In this document: in pieces, positions 1-8,479 of the stretch
How positions within the stretch are numbered: position 1 is the first letter of the stretch
Layout: each line of letters starts with the position of its first letter
DNA from: Lentisalinibacter sp035655155
GTDB lineage: Bacteria > Pseudomonadota > Gammaproteobacteria > Steroidobacterales > Woeseiaceae
Length of the DNA stretch: 27,627 nt
NCBI GenBank assembly: GCA_035655155.1
Contig: DASRVH010000108.1
Coordinates: forward strand, 1 to 27,627
Direction: 5' to 3'
Translations under genes and position numbers: made by a program
Notes under the pieces: generated by a model
The model's input: only the letters and a program-made list of their open reading frames with translations
Told to the model about the DNA's origin: nothing
Databases searched by the model: none

Positions 1-1
1 C

Positions 2-523
2 ACCTGCGAGCTGGTCTTCGAGGACTGCCGCATCCCGGCGGCCAACGTGCTCGGCGAGGTGAACCGGGGCGTCTACATCCTCATGCGCGGGCTCGACTCC
101 GAGCGGCTCGTGCTCTCCGGCGGACCCATCGGCATCATGCAGGCCTGTCTCGATGCGGTGATGCCCTACCTGCGCGAGCGCAAGCAGTTCGGCCGGCCCA
201 TCGGCAGCTTCGGCATGATGCAGGGCAAGCTGGCCGACATGTACACCGCGCTGCAGACCGCCCGGGCGTTCACCTACCGCACCGCAGCCCAGTTCGACCA
301 GGGCCTGCCCACCCGCCAGGACGCCGCGGCCTGCCTCCTGCACGCCTCCCGCGAGGCAGTAACGGTGGCGCTGGAGGCCATCCAGAGCCTGGGCGGCAAC
401 GGCTACATCAACGAATACCCCGTGGCGAGGCTGCTGCGCGACGCCAAGCTCTACGAGATCGGCGCCGGCACCACCGAGATCCGCCGCATGCTGATCGGGC
501 GGGAACTCCTGGCCGCCGACTGA
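2..523 (+). CDS. liuA: isovaleryl-CoA dehydrogenase, C-terminal part (5' end outside window)
   Basis: Flavin acyl-CoA dehydrogenase that oxidises isovaleryl-CoA to 3-methylcrotonyl-CoA in leucine breakdown and passes electrons to ETF. The reading frame is open from base 2, so the N-terminal half lies upstream of the window. The segment GLDSERLVLSGGP carries the glutamate (codon 101-103) that, in isovaleryl-CoA dehydrogenases, is the catalytic base. Consistently, the late YEIGAGTTE motif has Gly-Ala where medium-chain enzymes carry their catalytic Glu. Other family marks are RKQFGRPIGSF, QSLGGNGYINEYPVARLLRD and the terminal IRRMLIGREL. The genes that follow encode the next enzymes of the same pathway, which supports isovaleryl-CoA rather than a straight-chain acyl-CoA as substrate. 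Confidence 0.93.
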   Translation, partial: TCELVFEDCRIPAANVLGEVNRGVYILMRGLDSERLVLSGGPIGIMQACLDAVMPYLRERKQFGRPIGSFGMMQGKLADMYTALQTARAFTYRTAAQFDQGLPTRQDAAACLLHASREAVTVALEAIQSLGGNGYINEYPVARLLRDAKLYEIGAGTTEIRRMLIGRELLAAD

Positions 524-537
524 GCGCCCGCCCGCGC

Positions 538-543
538 TACAAT
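538..543 (+). promoter_or_regulatory. possible internal -10 element before the thiolase gene
   Basis: TACAAT followed directly by GGCCGCC lies in the 56-base gap between liuA and the thiolase, 36 bases before the ATG. It fits the TANNNT plus GC-rich discriminator pattern seen before several genes in this window. No convincing -35 box is visible, so this could be chance. Confidence 0.3.
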
Positions 544-579
544 GGCCGCCCGGCCCGGAATACGGAGAACGAGATCGCC

Positions 580-1761
580 ATGAGTCAGGACCCCATCGTC
601 ATCGTCGCAGCCCGACGCACGCCCATCGGCGCCTTCCAGGGCGGCCTCGCCCCGGCACCCGCCCCCGAGCTGTCGGCTGCGGCCAGCCGCGCCGCCCTGT
701 CCGACTGCGGCCTGGACGCCGCGGAGATCAGCGAAGTGCTGCTGGGATGCGTCCTGCCTGCCGGCATCGGCCAGGCGCCCGCGCGCCAGGCGGCGCTGGC
801 CGCCGGCCTGCCGGAGTCGGTGGGCTGCACCACCGTGAACAAGGTCTGCGGCTCGGGCATGAAGACCGTGATGCTCGGCGCCGACCTCATCCGCGCCGGT
901 TCCGCCGCGGTGGTCATGGCAGGCGGCATGGAGTCGATGACCAACGCGCCCTACCTGATGCCCGGCGCGCGGGCGGGCCTGCGCATCGGCCACAAGGAGA
1001 TCCTGGATCACATGTTCTTCGACGGGCTGCAGAACCCCTACGACGGCAACATGATGGGGCACTTCGCCGAGGAGACGGCGAAGAAGTACGGCTTCAGCCG
1101 GGACGACCAGGATGCCTTCGCCATCGCCTCGGTGGAGCGCGCGCGGGCGGCGGCGGACAGCGGCGCCTTCGACGCCGAGATCGCGCCGGTGACGGTGAAG
1201 ACCCGCAAGGGCGAGACCACCATCGACACCGACGAGGAGCCCGGCCGCGCCGACGTCTCGAAGATCCCGCACCTGCGTCCGGCTTTCGCGAAGGACGGCA
1301 CCGTGACCGCGGCCAGCTCGTCCTCCATCTCCGACGGCGCGGCGACGCTGCTGCTGATGAGCGCCGCCGAGGCTGAACGCCGCGGCCTGGAGCCGCTGGC
1401 CCGCATCGCCGGCCACAGCGGCTACGCCCAGGAGCCGGCCTGGTTCACCACCTCGCCGGTGTATGCCATCCGTGCGCTGCAGGAGAAGCTCGGCTGGTCG
1501 CCGGACGACGTGGACCTGTACGAGGTGAACGAGGCCTTCGCCTGCGTCACCATGGCCGCCATGCACGACGTGGGCATCGCCCACGAGCAGGTCAACGTCA
1601 ACGGCGGTGCCTGCGCGCTCGGCCATCCCATCGGCGCCTCCGGCGCCCGCATCATCGTCACGCTGCTGCACGCGCTGCGCAAACGCAACGCGAAGCGCGG
1701 CATCGCCTCGCTGTGCATCGGCGGCGGGGAGGCGGTCGCCCTGGGCATCGAGACGGTCTGA
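580..1761 (+). CDS. acetyl-CoA C-acetyltransferase (thiolase)
   Basis: Degradative/biosynthetic type II thiolase of 393 residues, the normal length, which splits acetoacetyl-CoA into two acetyl-CoA or does the reverse. The full catalytic set is visible: nucleophilic Cys90 in VNKVCGSGMK, His349 in CALGHPIGASG and Cys379 in SLCIGGGEA, almost the same numbering as the Zoogloea enzyme. NEAFA near residue 316 is also typical. It sits between liuA and liuB, so it probably handles the acetoacetate/acetoacetyl-CoA end of leucine catabolism, although polyhydroxyalkanoate or ketone metabolism cannot be excluded. A weak GA-rich ribosome binding site precedes the ATG. Its stop is only four bases before the GTG proposed for liuB, indicating co-transcription. 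Confidence 0.93.
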   Translation: MSQDPIVIVAARRTPIGAFQGGLAPAPAPELSAAASRAALSDCGLDAAEISEVLLGCVLPAGIGQAPARQAALAAGLPESVGCTTVNKVCGSGMKTVMLGADLIRAGSAAVVMAGGMESMTNAPYLMPGARAGLRIGHKEILDHMFFDGLQNPYDGNMMGHFAEETAKKYGFSRDDQDAFAIASVERARAAADSGAFDAEIAPVTVKTRKGETTIDTDEEPGRADVSKIPHLRPAFAKDGTVTAASSSSISDGAATLLLMSAAEAERRGLEPLARIAGHSGYAQEPAWFTTSPVYAIRALQEKLGWSPDDVDLYEVNEAFACVTMAAMHDVGIAHEQVNVNGGACALGHPIGASGARIIVTLLHALRKRNAKRGIASLCIGGGEAVALGIETV

Positions 1762-1765
1762 CCTC

Positions 1766-3373
1766 GTGCCCGCCCTGAAGAGCCATCTGGATCCCGCGGA
1801 TGGCCGCGTCGCCGAGAACACCCGTCACATGCAGGGGCTGGTCGACGAGCTGCGGGAGAAGCTGACGGCGACGGCCCGGGGCGGCAGCGAGCGGGCGCGC
1901 GCGAAGCACGCGGAGCGGGGCAAGCTTCTGGTCCGAGAACGCATCGACGCGCTGCTGGACCGCGGCAGCCCGTTCCTGGAGCTCTCGCCGCTGGCCGCCG
2001 ACGGCCTCTACGACGACGCCGCACCGGGCGCCGGGATCGTGACCGGCGTCGGCCGGGTGCACGGCCGCGAGGTCATGGTGGTGGCGAACGACGCCACCGT
2101 GAAGGGCGGCACCTATTTCCCGATGACGGTGAAGAAGCACCTCCGGGCCCAGGAGATCGCGCTGGAGAACCACCTCCCCTGCGTCTACCTGGTGGACTCC
2201 GGCGGTGCCTTCCTGCCCCGCCAGGACGAAGTCTTCCCGGACCGCGACCACTTCGGCCGTATCTTCTACAACCAGGCCAGTCTCTCCGCCGCGGGCATCG
2301 CGCAGCTGGCCGTGGTGATGGGTTCGTGCACCGCAGGCGGCGCCTACGTGCCGGCCATGAGCGACGAGGCCATCATCGTGCGCAACCAGGGCACCATCTT
2401 CCTCGGCGGCCCGCCGCTGGTGAAGGCGGCCACGGGCGAGATCGTCGACGCCGAGGACCTGGGCGGCGGCGAGGTGCACAGCCGGGTCTCCGGCGTAACC
2501 GACTACCTGGCCGAAGACGACAACCACGCGCTGGCCATCGCCCGGGACTGCATCGCGCGGCTGGCGCCGGCCCGCAGCACGGCACCTCCGCACGCACCGG
2601 CGGAGCCGGCGATGGACGCCGACGGCATCTACGGCGTGGTGCCGACGGACCTGAAGCAGCCCTACGACGTGCGCGAGATCATCGGGCGCATCGTCGACGG
2701 CTCCGAGCTGCACGAGTTCAAGCCGCTGTACGGCAAGACCCTGGTCTGCGGCTTCGCGCGCATCCATGGTTATCCCGCCGGCATCATCGCCAACAACGGC
2801 ATCCTGTTCTCGGAATCCGCGCTGAAGGCCAGCCACTTCATCGAGCTCTGCAACCGCCGGCGCATCCCGCTGGTGTTCCTGCAGAACATCACCGGCTTCA
2901 TGGTCGGGCGCAAGTACGAGAACGCCGGCATCGCCAAGGACGGCGCCAAGATGGTGAACGCCGTGGCCACGGCGACGGTGCCGAAGCTCACCGTCGTCAT
3001 CGGCGGCAGCTACGGCGCCGGCAACTACGCCATGTGCGGCCGGGCCTACGGCGGCCGTTTCCTGTGGATGTGGCCAAACGCCCGCATCTCGGTCATGGGC
3101 GGCGACCAGGCGGCCAGCGTGCTCGCCACCGTGCGCCGGGACGGCGCCGAGGCCCGGGACGAGGACTGGCCGGAGGACGAGGAAGCCGCCTTCCGCGAGT
3201 CGATCCGGCAGCAGTACGAAGACCAGGGCAACCCCTACTACGCCACGGCCCGGCTGTGGGACGACGGCATCATCGATCCGCTCGACACCCGCCGGGTGCT
3301 CGCCCTCGGACTCGCGGTGAGCGCCGGCGCGCCGGATCCCGGCGAGGGCCGCTACGGCATCTTCCGGATGTAG
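1766..3373 (+). CDS. liuB: methylcrotonyl-CoA carboxylase beta (carboxyltransferase) subunit
   Basis: Carboxyltransferase subunit of 3-methylcrotonyl-CoA carboxylase, which moves CO2 from carboxybiotin to 3-methylcrotonyl-CoA, giving 3-methylglutaconyl-CoA. Marks include NDATVKGGTYFPMTVKKHLR, YLVDSGGAFLPRQDEVFPD, MGSCTAGGAYVPAMSDE, LQNITGFMVGRKYE and GGSYGAGNYAMCGRAY, in the usual order of the two crotonase-like halves (about residues 30-270 and 290-535). I start it at the GTG at 1766, which gives 535 residues, the usual LiuB length. An earlier in-frame ATG at 1607 would overlap the thiolase by about 150 bases and adds sequence unlike LiuB. The upstream ribosome binding site is weak, and the close spacing suggests translational coupling to the thiolase. 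Confidence 0.94.
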   Translation: MPALKSHLDPADGRVAENTRHMQGLVDELREKLTATARGGSERARAKHAERGKLLVRERIDALLDRGSPFLELSPLAADGLYDDAAPGAGIVTGVGRVHGREVMVVANDATVKGGTYFPMTVKKHLRAQEIALENHLPCVYLVDSGGAFLPRQDEVFPDRDHFGRIFYNQASLSAAGIAQLAVVMGSCTAGGAYVPAMSDEAIIVRNQGTIFLGGPPLVKAATGEIVDAEDLGGGEVHSRVSGVTDYLAEDDNHALAIARDCIARLAPARSTAPPHAPAEPAMDADGIYGVVPTDLKQPYDVREIIGRIVDGSELHEFKPLYGKTLVCGFARIHGYPAGIIANNGILFSESALKASHFIELCNRRRIPLVFLQNITGFMVGRKYENAGIAKDGAKMVNAVATATVPKLTVVIGGSYGAGNYAMCGRAYGGRFLWMWPNARISVMGGDQAASVLATVRRDGAEARDEDWPEDEEAAFRESIRQQYEDQGNPYYATARLWDDGIIDPLDTRRVLALGLAVSAGAPDPGEGRYGIFRM

Positions 3374-3395
3374 GCGGAGGGCAGGCCGGCTCACC

Positions 3396-5429
3396 ATGTT
3401 CCAGCGCATCCTGATCGCCAACCGCGGCGAAATCGCCTGCCGCATCATCGAGACCTGCCGCCGGCTCGGCATCGCCACCGTCGCCGTGTACTCCGAGGCC
3501 GACGGCCGCGCGCGCCACGTGCGCATGGCGGATGCCTGTTTGCCGATCGGCCCGGCGCCGGCCGCCGAGTCCTACCTGGACGGCGAGCGCATCGTGCGGG
3601 CGGCGCTGGACGCCGGCGCGGAGGCCGTCCATCCCGGCTACGGCTTCCTGGCCGAGAATGCGGACTTCGCCGCCGCCTGCCGGCAGGCGGGCCTGGTCTT
3701 CATCGGGCCGGAGACGGACACCATCCGCAGCATGGGCTCCAAGCGCGCGGCCAAGGACATCATGGATGGCGCCGGCGTGCCGGTCATCCCCGGCGTGTCG
3801 GGCATCGGCAGCGTCGACGAACTGCGGCGCGGCGCCCAGGGCCTCGGCCTGCCGGTGCTGCTGAAGCCTTCGGCCGGCGGCGGCGGCAAGGGCATGCGGG
3901 TGGTGCGCGATCCCGCGCAGCTGGCTGACGCCTGGACCGCGGCGAAGCGGGAGGCGCTGGCCGCTTTCGGCGACGACGAGATCATCCTGGAGAAGTTCAT
4001 CGAGCGCCCGCGCCACGTGGAGGTGCAGATCTTCGGCGACAGCCACGGCAACCTGGTGCATCTGTACGAGCGCGAGTGCTCCATGCAGCGCCGCCAGCAG
4101 AAGATCCTGGAGGAGTCGCCGGCACCGGGGCTCACCCGCAATCAGCGCGACGCGCTGCACGGCGCGGCGCTGGCAGCCGGGCGCGCCGTGGGCTACGTGA
4201 ACGCCGGCACGGTGGAGTTCATGCTGGACGAACGCGGCCAGTTCCACTTCCTGGAGATGAACACCCGCCTGCAGGTGGAGCATCCGGTGACGGAGCTGAC
4301 CACCGGGCTCGACCTGGTGGAGTGGCAGCTCAGGGTGGCGAGCGGCGAGCCGCTGCCGGCCGCGCAGGGTGAGATCGCCAGCCGCGGGCACGCCATCGAG
4401 GCACGCATCTACGCCGAGGACCCGGCGCGGGATTTCCTGCCGTCCACCGGCGGGATCGAGGTGTTCGACTGGCCCCGGCGCGACCCCCTCGTGCGCATGG
4501 ACACCGGTTACGAGGCCGGCGATGCCGTCGAGCGCTACTACGACCCGCTGGTCGCGAAGCTCGTCGCCAGCGGGCCGGACCGCGACGCCGCTCTCAGGCA
4601 CCTGCAGGGCGCCCTGGCCGGCTGCGTCCTGTTCGGGCCGCGCAACAACCTCGCTTTCCTGCGCCGCCTGGCCCGCACGCCGACCTTCGCGGAAGGGCGC
4701 AGCGACACCGGCTACGTGGACCGGGAACTCGAGGGCCTGACCCGCGCGACGCCGGTGCCGGACCGGGTGCTGCTCACCGCGGCGGCGGCCGTCATGCGCC
4801 GGCTCCAGCGCGACAGCGCCCGGGACGCCTCGCCCTGGGCCTCCGCCGATGCCTGGCGCGGCCGCCCCGCCGCCGGGACGACCATCGCCTTCGATACGGC
4901 CGCCGGCGAGAGGCGGATCACGGCCCGCGGGGGGGCCCAGACCTTCTCCATGGCCATCCGCGAGACACAGCAGTCGAGCGCCGATGACGGGACATGGCAC
5001 CGGGTCCGGCTGATCGACACCGGCTGCCGCGGACTGGTGGCGGAGATCGACGGCGCATCCCGTGCGGTGGAGATCGCCTGCACCGCCCGCCGGGTCCAGG
5101 TCACGGTGGACGACGAGACCCGGGAGTTCGATATCGCCGACCCGTGGGCCACCGAGTCCGCCATGCCCGAGACCGACGCCCATCCGGCGGCACCCATGCC
5201 CGGGCGCGTCGTCGAGGTGGCGGTGGCCGAAGACGACCGGGTTGCGGCAGGCGACAGGCTGCTCGTGCTCGAGGGCATGAAGATGGAGTTCACGCTGCGC
5301 GCGGGCACCGCCGGCCGGGTCGAGCGGGTACGCGTGGCGGAAGGCGACTTCGTGGAGGCCGAAGCCGTCCTCGTCGACATCGAGCCCGACGGCGAAGCGG
5401 GCGCGGAAGACGACCGGGCGGACGCCTGA
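3396..5429 (+). CDS. liuD: methylcrotonyl-CoA carboxylase alpha (biotin) subunit
   Basis: Biotin-containing subunit that carboxylates its own biotin with ATP and bicarbonate and partners LiuB. The 677 residues show an N-terminal biotin carboxylase domain (ILIANRGEIACRII at the start; glycine-rich ATP-grasp loop KPSAGGGGKGM with Lys157; EMNTRLQVEHPVTE with Arg291), a less conserved middle region, and a C-terminal biotinyl domain with LEGMKMEF, biotinylated at Lys629. The ATG lies 22 bases after the liuB stop. In many liu operons an enoyl-CoA hydratase gene (liuC) lies between liuB and liuD, but here there is no room for one. No HMG-CoA lyase gene follows; instead the convergent etfD begins 24 bases later. 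Confidence 0.95.
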   Translation: MFQRILIANRGEIACRIIETCRRLGIATVAVYSEADGRARHVRMADACLPIGPAPAAESYLDGERIVRAALDAGAEAVHPGYGFLAENADFAAACRQAGLVFIGPETDTIRSMGSKRAAKDIMDGAGVPVIPGVSGIGSVDELRRGAQGLGLPVLLKPSAGGGGKGMRVVRDPAQLADAWTAAKREALAAFGDDEIILEKFIERPRHVEVQIFGDSHGNLVHLYERECSMQRRQQKILEESPAPGLTRNQRDALHGAALAAGRAVGYVNAGTVEFMLDERGQFHFLEMNTRLQVEHPVTELTTGLDLVEWQLRVASGEPLPAAQGEIASRGHAIEARIYAEDPARDFLPSTGGIEVFDWPRRDPLVRMDTGYEAGDAVERYYDPLVAKLVASGPDRDAALRHLQGALAGCVLFGPRNNLAFLRRLARTPTFAEGRSDTGYVDRELEGLTRATPVPDRVLLTAAAAVMRRLQRDSARDASPWASADAWRGRPAAGTTIAFDTAAGERRITARGGAQTFSMAIRETQQSSADDGTWHRVRLIDTGCRGLVAEIDGASRAVEIACTARRVQVTVDDETREFDIADPWATESAMPETDAHPAAPMPGRVVEVAVAEDDRVAAGDRLLVLEGMKMEFTLRAGTAGRVERVRVAEGDFVEAEAVLVDIEPDGEAGAEDDRADA

Positions 5430-5455
5430 GAACGCCGGCCCGGCCGCCGGGCGTC
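5421..5455. terminator. inverted repeat at the liuD/etfD convergent junction, possible bidirectional terminator
   Basis: GACGCC at 5421-5426 and GGCGTC at 5450-5455 are perfect inverted copies that bracket the 24-base gap between the two convergent stop codons, with further GGCC-rich self-complementarity between them. There is no T-tract on either strand, so intrinsic termination is only a possibility. Confidence 0.3.
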
Positions 5456-7100
5456 ACATGCCGCTGTAGTTCGGGCCGCCGCCGCCCTCCGGCGTGACCC
5501 AGCGGATGTTCTGCTTCGGGTCCTTGATGTCGCAGGTCTTGCAGTGCACGCAGTTCTGCGCGTTGATGCGAAAGACGTTGCTGCCCTCCTCTTCCACCAC
5601 CTCGTAGACGGCTGCCGGGCAATAGCGCTGGGACGGGCAGTCGTAGGTGGGCAGGTTGAATTCGATGGGCAGGGAGGGATCCTTTAGCTGCAGATGGACC
5701 GGCTGGTCCTCCTCGTGGTTGGTATTGGAGAGGTAGACCGACGACAGCCGGTCGAAGGTAATCACCCCGTCCGGCTTCGGATAGTCGATCTTCTCGCACT
5801 CGGCGGCCGGCTTCAGCTCCTCGTGGTCCGGCACCCGGTTGTGCATGGTGAACGGCATGCGCCCGCGCATGATGTTCTGGTCCAGGAACGTGAACGCCGC
5901 GCCGAAGAAAGTGCCGAACTTGTGCTGGGACGGCTCGAAGTTGCGCGCCTTGTGCAGCTCCTCGTAAACCCAGGAGTTCTTCACCCGCTCCTCGTGGGCG
6001 ACGAGATCGCTGCCGCCCTCGTCGCCGGCCTCGAAGGCCTCGAACACGGACTCGGCGGCCAGCATGCCGGTCTTCATCGCCGTGTGTGCGCCCTTGATCT
6101 TCACGCCGTTCAGGTAACCCGCGTCGCAGCCGACCAGCAGGCCGCCGGGGAAGCAGGTCTTCGGCAGCGCCTGCAGGCCGCCCTTGTTGACCGCCCGGGC
6201 GCCGTAGGAGATGCGCTCGGCGCCGTCCAGATACCGGCGGATCTTCGGATGGGTCTTCCAGCGCTGGAACTCGGCGAAGGGATCGAGATGGGGGTTCGAG
6301 TAATTCAGCGCGATGATGAAGCCGAGATACACCTGATTGTTCTCGGCGTGATAGAGGAAACCGCCGCCCTCGGTGTTGTTTCTGAGCGGCCAGCCGAGGG
6401 AATGCACCACCAGGCCTTCCTCGTGCTTGGCCGGGTCGATCTCCCACACCTCCTTCAGGCCGATGCCGTAGTGCTGGGGGTCGGAGTTCGCCCGCAGGTC
6501 GTACTTCTCCATCAGCTCTTTGCCGAGATTGCCGCGCACGCCCTCGGCCAAGATGGTGTAGCGGGCGCGCAGCTCGTAGCCGGGCGTGAACGAGTCCTTC
6601 TGCCTGCCTTCCCGGTCCACGCCCATGTCGCCGGTGATCACGCCCGCGACCCTGCCGTCCTCGTACAGCACCTCGGCGGCGGCGAAGCCCGGGAACACGT
6701 CGACTTCCAGCGCCTCCGCCTGCTCCGCCAGCCACACGCAGAGCTTGCCGAGGCTGATGATGTAGTTGCCCTCGTTGTGCATGGGGCCCGGCACGAAGGG
6801 CCCGGGCACCTTCATGGCGCCCTTCTCCGAGGTCATGTAGTAGATGTCGTCACGGGTGACGGCGGTCTCCACCGGCGCGCCGCGCTCCTTCCAGTCGGGG
6901 AACAGCTCGTCCAGGGCTCTGGGTTCGAAGACGTTGCCCGAGAGGATGTGCGCGCCGATCTCCGAGCCCTTCTCCACGACCACGACGGAGAGTTCGCTGC
7001 CTTTCTCCTGCGCCAGCTGCTTCAGCCGGCAGGCCGCGGCAAGACCGGCCGGGCCGGCGCCTACGATAACGACGTCGAATTCCATGGATTCGCGTTCCAC
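5454..7100 (-). CDS. etfD: electron transfer flavoprotein-ubiquinone oxidoreductase
   Basis: Membrane-bound flavoprotein/iron-sulfur enzyme that takes electrons from ETF and reduces ubiquinone, linking acyl-CoA dehydrogenases to respiration. The 548-residue protein has the FAD-binding GAGPAG motif at residues 14-19 and the 4Fe-4S ligands Cys494 (in RYCPAAVYE) plus Cys517, Cys520 and Cys523 in NCVHCKTCDIKDPKQNI, ending in the family's GGGGPNYSGM tail. I use the GTG start at 7100 (MERESMEFDVV), because an AGAGGGG ribosome binding site precedes it and Pseudomonas homologues begin with a very similar MERE-MEFDVV. The ATG five codons later is the alternative. Its position beside liuA, an ETF-dependent dehydrogenase, makes functional sense. 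Two REP hairpins lie just upstream. Confidence 0.96.
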   Translation of the reverse strand: MERESMEFDVVIVGAGPAGLAAACRLKQLAQEKGSELSVVVVEKGSEIGAHILSGNVFEPRALDELFPDWKERGAPVETAVTRDDIYYMTSEKGAMKVPGPFVPGPMHNEGNYIISLGKLCVWLAEQAEALEVDVFPGFAAAEVLYEDGRVAGVITGDMGVDREGRQKDSFTPGYELRARYTILAEGVRGNLGKELMEKYDLRANSDPQHYGIGLKEVWEIDPAKHEEGLVVHSLGWPLRNNTEGGGFLYHAENNQVYLGFIIALNYSNPHLDPFAEFQRWKTHPKIRRYLDGAERISYGARAVNKGGLQALPKTCFPGGLLVGCDAGYLNGVKIKGAHTAMKTGMLAAESVFEAFEAGDEGGSDLVAHEERVKNSWVYEELHKARNFEPSQHKFGTFFGAAFTFLDQNIMRGRMPFTMHNRVPDHEELKPAAECEKIDYPKPDGVITFDRLSSVYLSNTNHEEDQPVHLQLKDPSLPIEFNLPTYDCPSQRYCPAAVYEVVEEEGSNVFRINAQNCVHCKTCDIKDPKQNIRWVTPEGGGGPNYSGM

Positions 7101-7125
7101 GTGTCATCCCCTCTGTTGGTTGCTG

Positions 7126-7179
7126 GATCGGGGCTCAAGCCCCTCCTACATGGATCGGGCCTGAAGGCCCTCCTACATG
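7126..7179. repeat. tandem pair of REP-like hairpins (GTAG type)
   Basis: Two adjacent 27-base units (7126-7152 and 7153-7179) differ at only three positions. On the minus strand each reads CATGTAGGAGG followed by a short palindrome, the GTAG-plus-hairpin layout of REP elements mobilised by REP-associated tyrosine transposases. Each unit folds into a 5-bp GC stem with a 4-base loop. Two of the three differences fall on paired stem positions and compensate (G-C in one copy, C-G in the other); the third is in the loop. No transposase gene is in the window. The pair sits in the leader of etfD. Confidence 0.75.
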
Positions 7180-7209
7180 CGATTCGTGCGATTGCGAAGT
7201 ATCCGGCTA

Positions 7210-7215
7210 ATTCTA
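7210..7215 (-). promoter_or_regulatory. candidate -10 element for etfD
   Basis: On the minus strand, TAGAAT followed by TAGCCGG lies about 110 bases before the etfD start, in the locally AT-richer part of the etfD/zapE gap. Transcription from here would carry both REP hairpins in the 5' leader. No properly spaced -35 box is clear. Confidence 0.35.
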
Positions 7216-7274
7216 ACATCCCGTCTCCGGGCGGCGCCTGTCGAGGCCTTGTGGAGGACGGGGCGCGGACGGTG

Positions 7275-7280
7275 TACGCT
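7275..7280 (+). promoter_or_regulatory. candidate -10 element for zapE
   Basis: TGTACGCT (extended -10 form) ends 10 bases before the zapE ATG, which would leave a leader of only a few bases. No ribosome binding site is seen between it and the ATG, consistent with a near-leaderless message. The match to consensus is modest. Confidence 0.3.
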
Positions 7281-7290
7281 GCGTTGCGCC

Positions 7291-8391
7291 ATGACCATCC
7301 GCCACCGTTACCTGGACTGCGTGCGCCGGGAGGACCTGACCCGGGACCCGGCCCAGGAGGCGGCCGTCGCGGAGCTGCAGCGGCTGCACGACGAGCTGAC
7401 CCGGGATACCGGGACGGCGGCGGTGCTGCGCCGGGGGCTGGCGCGGCGCTTCCCCGGCCGCTTCGCGCTCGAACCGGTGCGCGGGCTGTATCTCTGGGGC
7501 GGCGTCGGCCGGGGCAAGACCCTGCTCATGGACCTGTTCTTCGAGGAACTGCCCTTCGAGGACAAGCTGCGCATCCACTTCCACCGCATGATGCGGCGGG
7601 TGCACGAGGCGCTGAAGCGCCACGGGCGCCTGGAGGACCCGCTGGACCGGGTCGCCGCGGAAATGGCGGCGGACACCCGGGTGCTGTGTTTCGACGAGTT
7701 CTTCGTCTCCGACATCGCCGATGCCATGATCCTCGGCCGGCTGCTGCGCGCGCTGTTCCGCCGCGGCGTCACGCTGGTGGCCACCTCGAACCTGCCGCCG
7801 TCGGAACTCTATCGCGACGGGCTGCAGCGCCAGCAGTTCCTGCCGGCGATCGAGGCCATCGAGCGCCACTGCCGGGTGTTCCACCTGGATGCGGAGACCG
7901 ACTACCGGCTGCGCGTGCTGGAGGAGGCGGAGATCTATCACGCGCCGCTCGACGAGGCCGCGGACCGTAACCTCGCGCGCTATTTCCGGCGCATCGCCTC
8001 GGGCCGCGAGGAGAGCGGCCGCACGCTCACCATCCAGGGCCGGCCGGTGCGCACGGTGCGCCTCGCCCGTGGCGTCGCCTGGTTCGAGTTCGCCGAGTTG
8101 TGCGACGGGCCGCGCAGCCAGGACGACTACATCGAGATCGCCCGGCGCTACCACACGGTGATACTGGCGAACGTGCCCGTGTTCGACCCCTCGAGCGAGA
8201 ACCAGGCCCGGCGCTTCATCGCCCTGGTGGACGAGTTCTACGAACGCCGGGTCAACCTGATCCTGTCGGCGGCCGCGCCGCCCGACGAGCTGTACCGGGG
8301 CCGGCGCCTCGCCTTCGAGTTCGAGCGCACCGTGAGCCGGCTCGTCGAGATGCAGTCCCGGGAATACCTCGCCGCCCCGCACCTGGCCTGA
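7291..8391 (+). CDS. zapE: cell division protein ZapE (AFG1-family ATPase)
   Basis: AFG1/ZapE P-loop ATPase, which in E. coli associates with the division septum and modulates FtsZ bundling. Walker A is GGVGRGKT with Lys76, preceded by the typical GLYLW; Walker B is VLCFDEFFVSDIADAM with Asp135-Glu136. Further family marks are RIHFHRMM, VATSNLPPSELYRDGLQRQQFLPAI and the C-terminal RFIALVDEFYERRVNL. The ATG at 7291 gives 366 residues, matching ZapE. In-frame extension to 7177 would add a basic tail, run into the REP repeat and is unlikely to be coding. The gene is divergent from etfD and is followed 88 bases later by a MarR regulator. Confidence 0.93.
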   Translation: MTIRHRYLDCVRREDLTRDPAQEAAVAELQRLHDELTRDTGTAAVLRRGLARRFPGRFALEPVRGLYLWGGVGRGKTLLMDLFFEELPFEDKLRIHFHRMMRRVHEALKRHGRLEDPLDRVAAEMAADTRVLCFDEFFVSDIADAMILGRLLRALFRRGVTLVATSNLPPSELYRDGLQRQQFLPAIEAIERHCRVFHLDAETDYRLRVLEEAEIYHAPLDEAADRNLARYFRRIASGREESGRTLTIQGRPVRTVRLARGVAWFEFAELCDGPRSQDDYIEIARRYHTVILANVPVFDPSSENQARRFIALVDEFYERRVNLILSAAAPPDELYRGRRLAFEFERTVSRLVEMQSREYLAAPHLA

Positions 8392-8440
8392 CCGGGCCCG
8401 TTTCGGCATCTCCGGGCTGGCCAGTGACGGTCGCGCCGGC

Positions 8441-8446
8441 TAACCT
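8441..8446 (+). promoter_or_regulatory. candidate -10 element for the MarR gene
   Basis: TAACCT followed by CCGCCGG lies in the zapE/MarR gap, 34 bases before the ATG proposed for the regulator. It shares the -10/GC discriminator pattern of this window. No -35 box or operator-like palindrome is evident. Confidence 0.25.
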
Positions 8447-8479
8447 CCGCCGGTGTGCGGCAAGATGCCGGCCCGACGG

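Noticed and set aside
1658..3526. Minus-strand frame opposite liuB
   Set aside because: It lies fully antisense to liuB with shadow-type composition and has no start signals.
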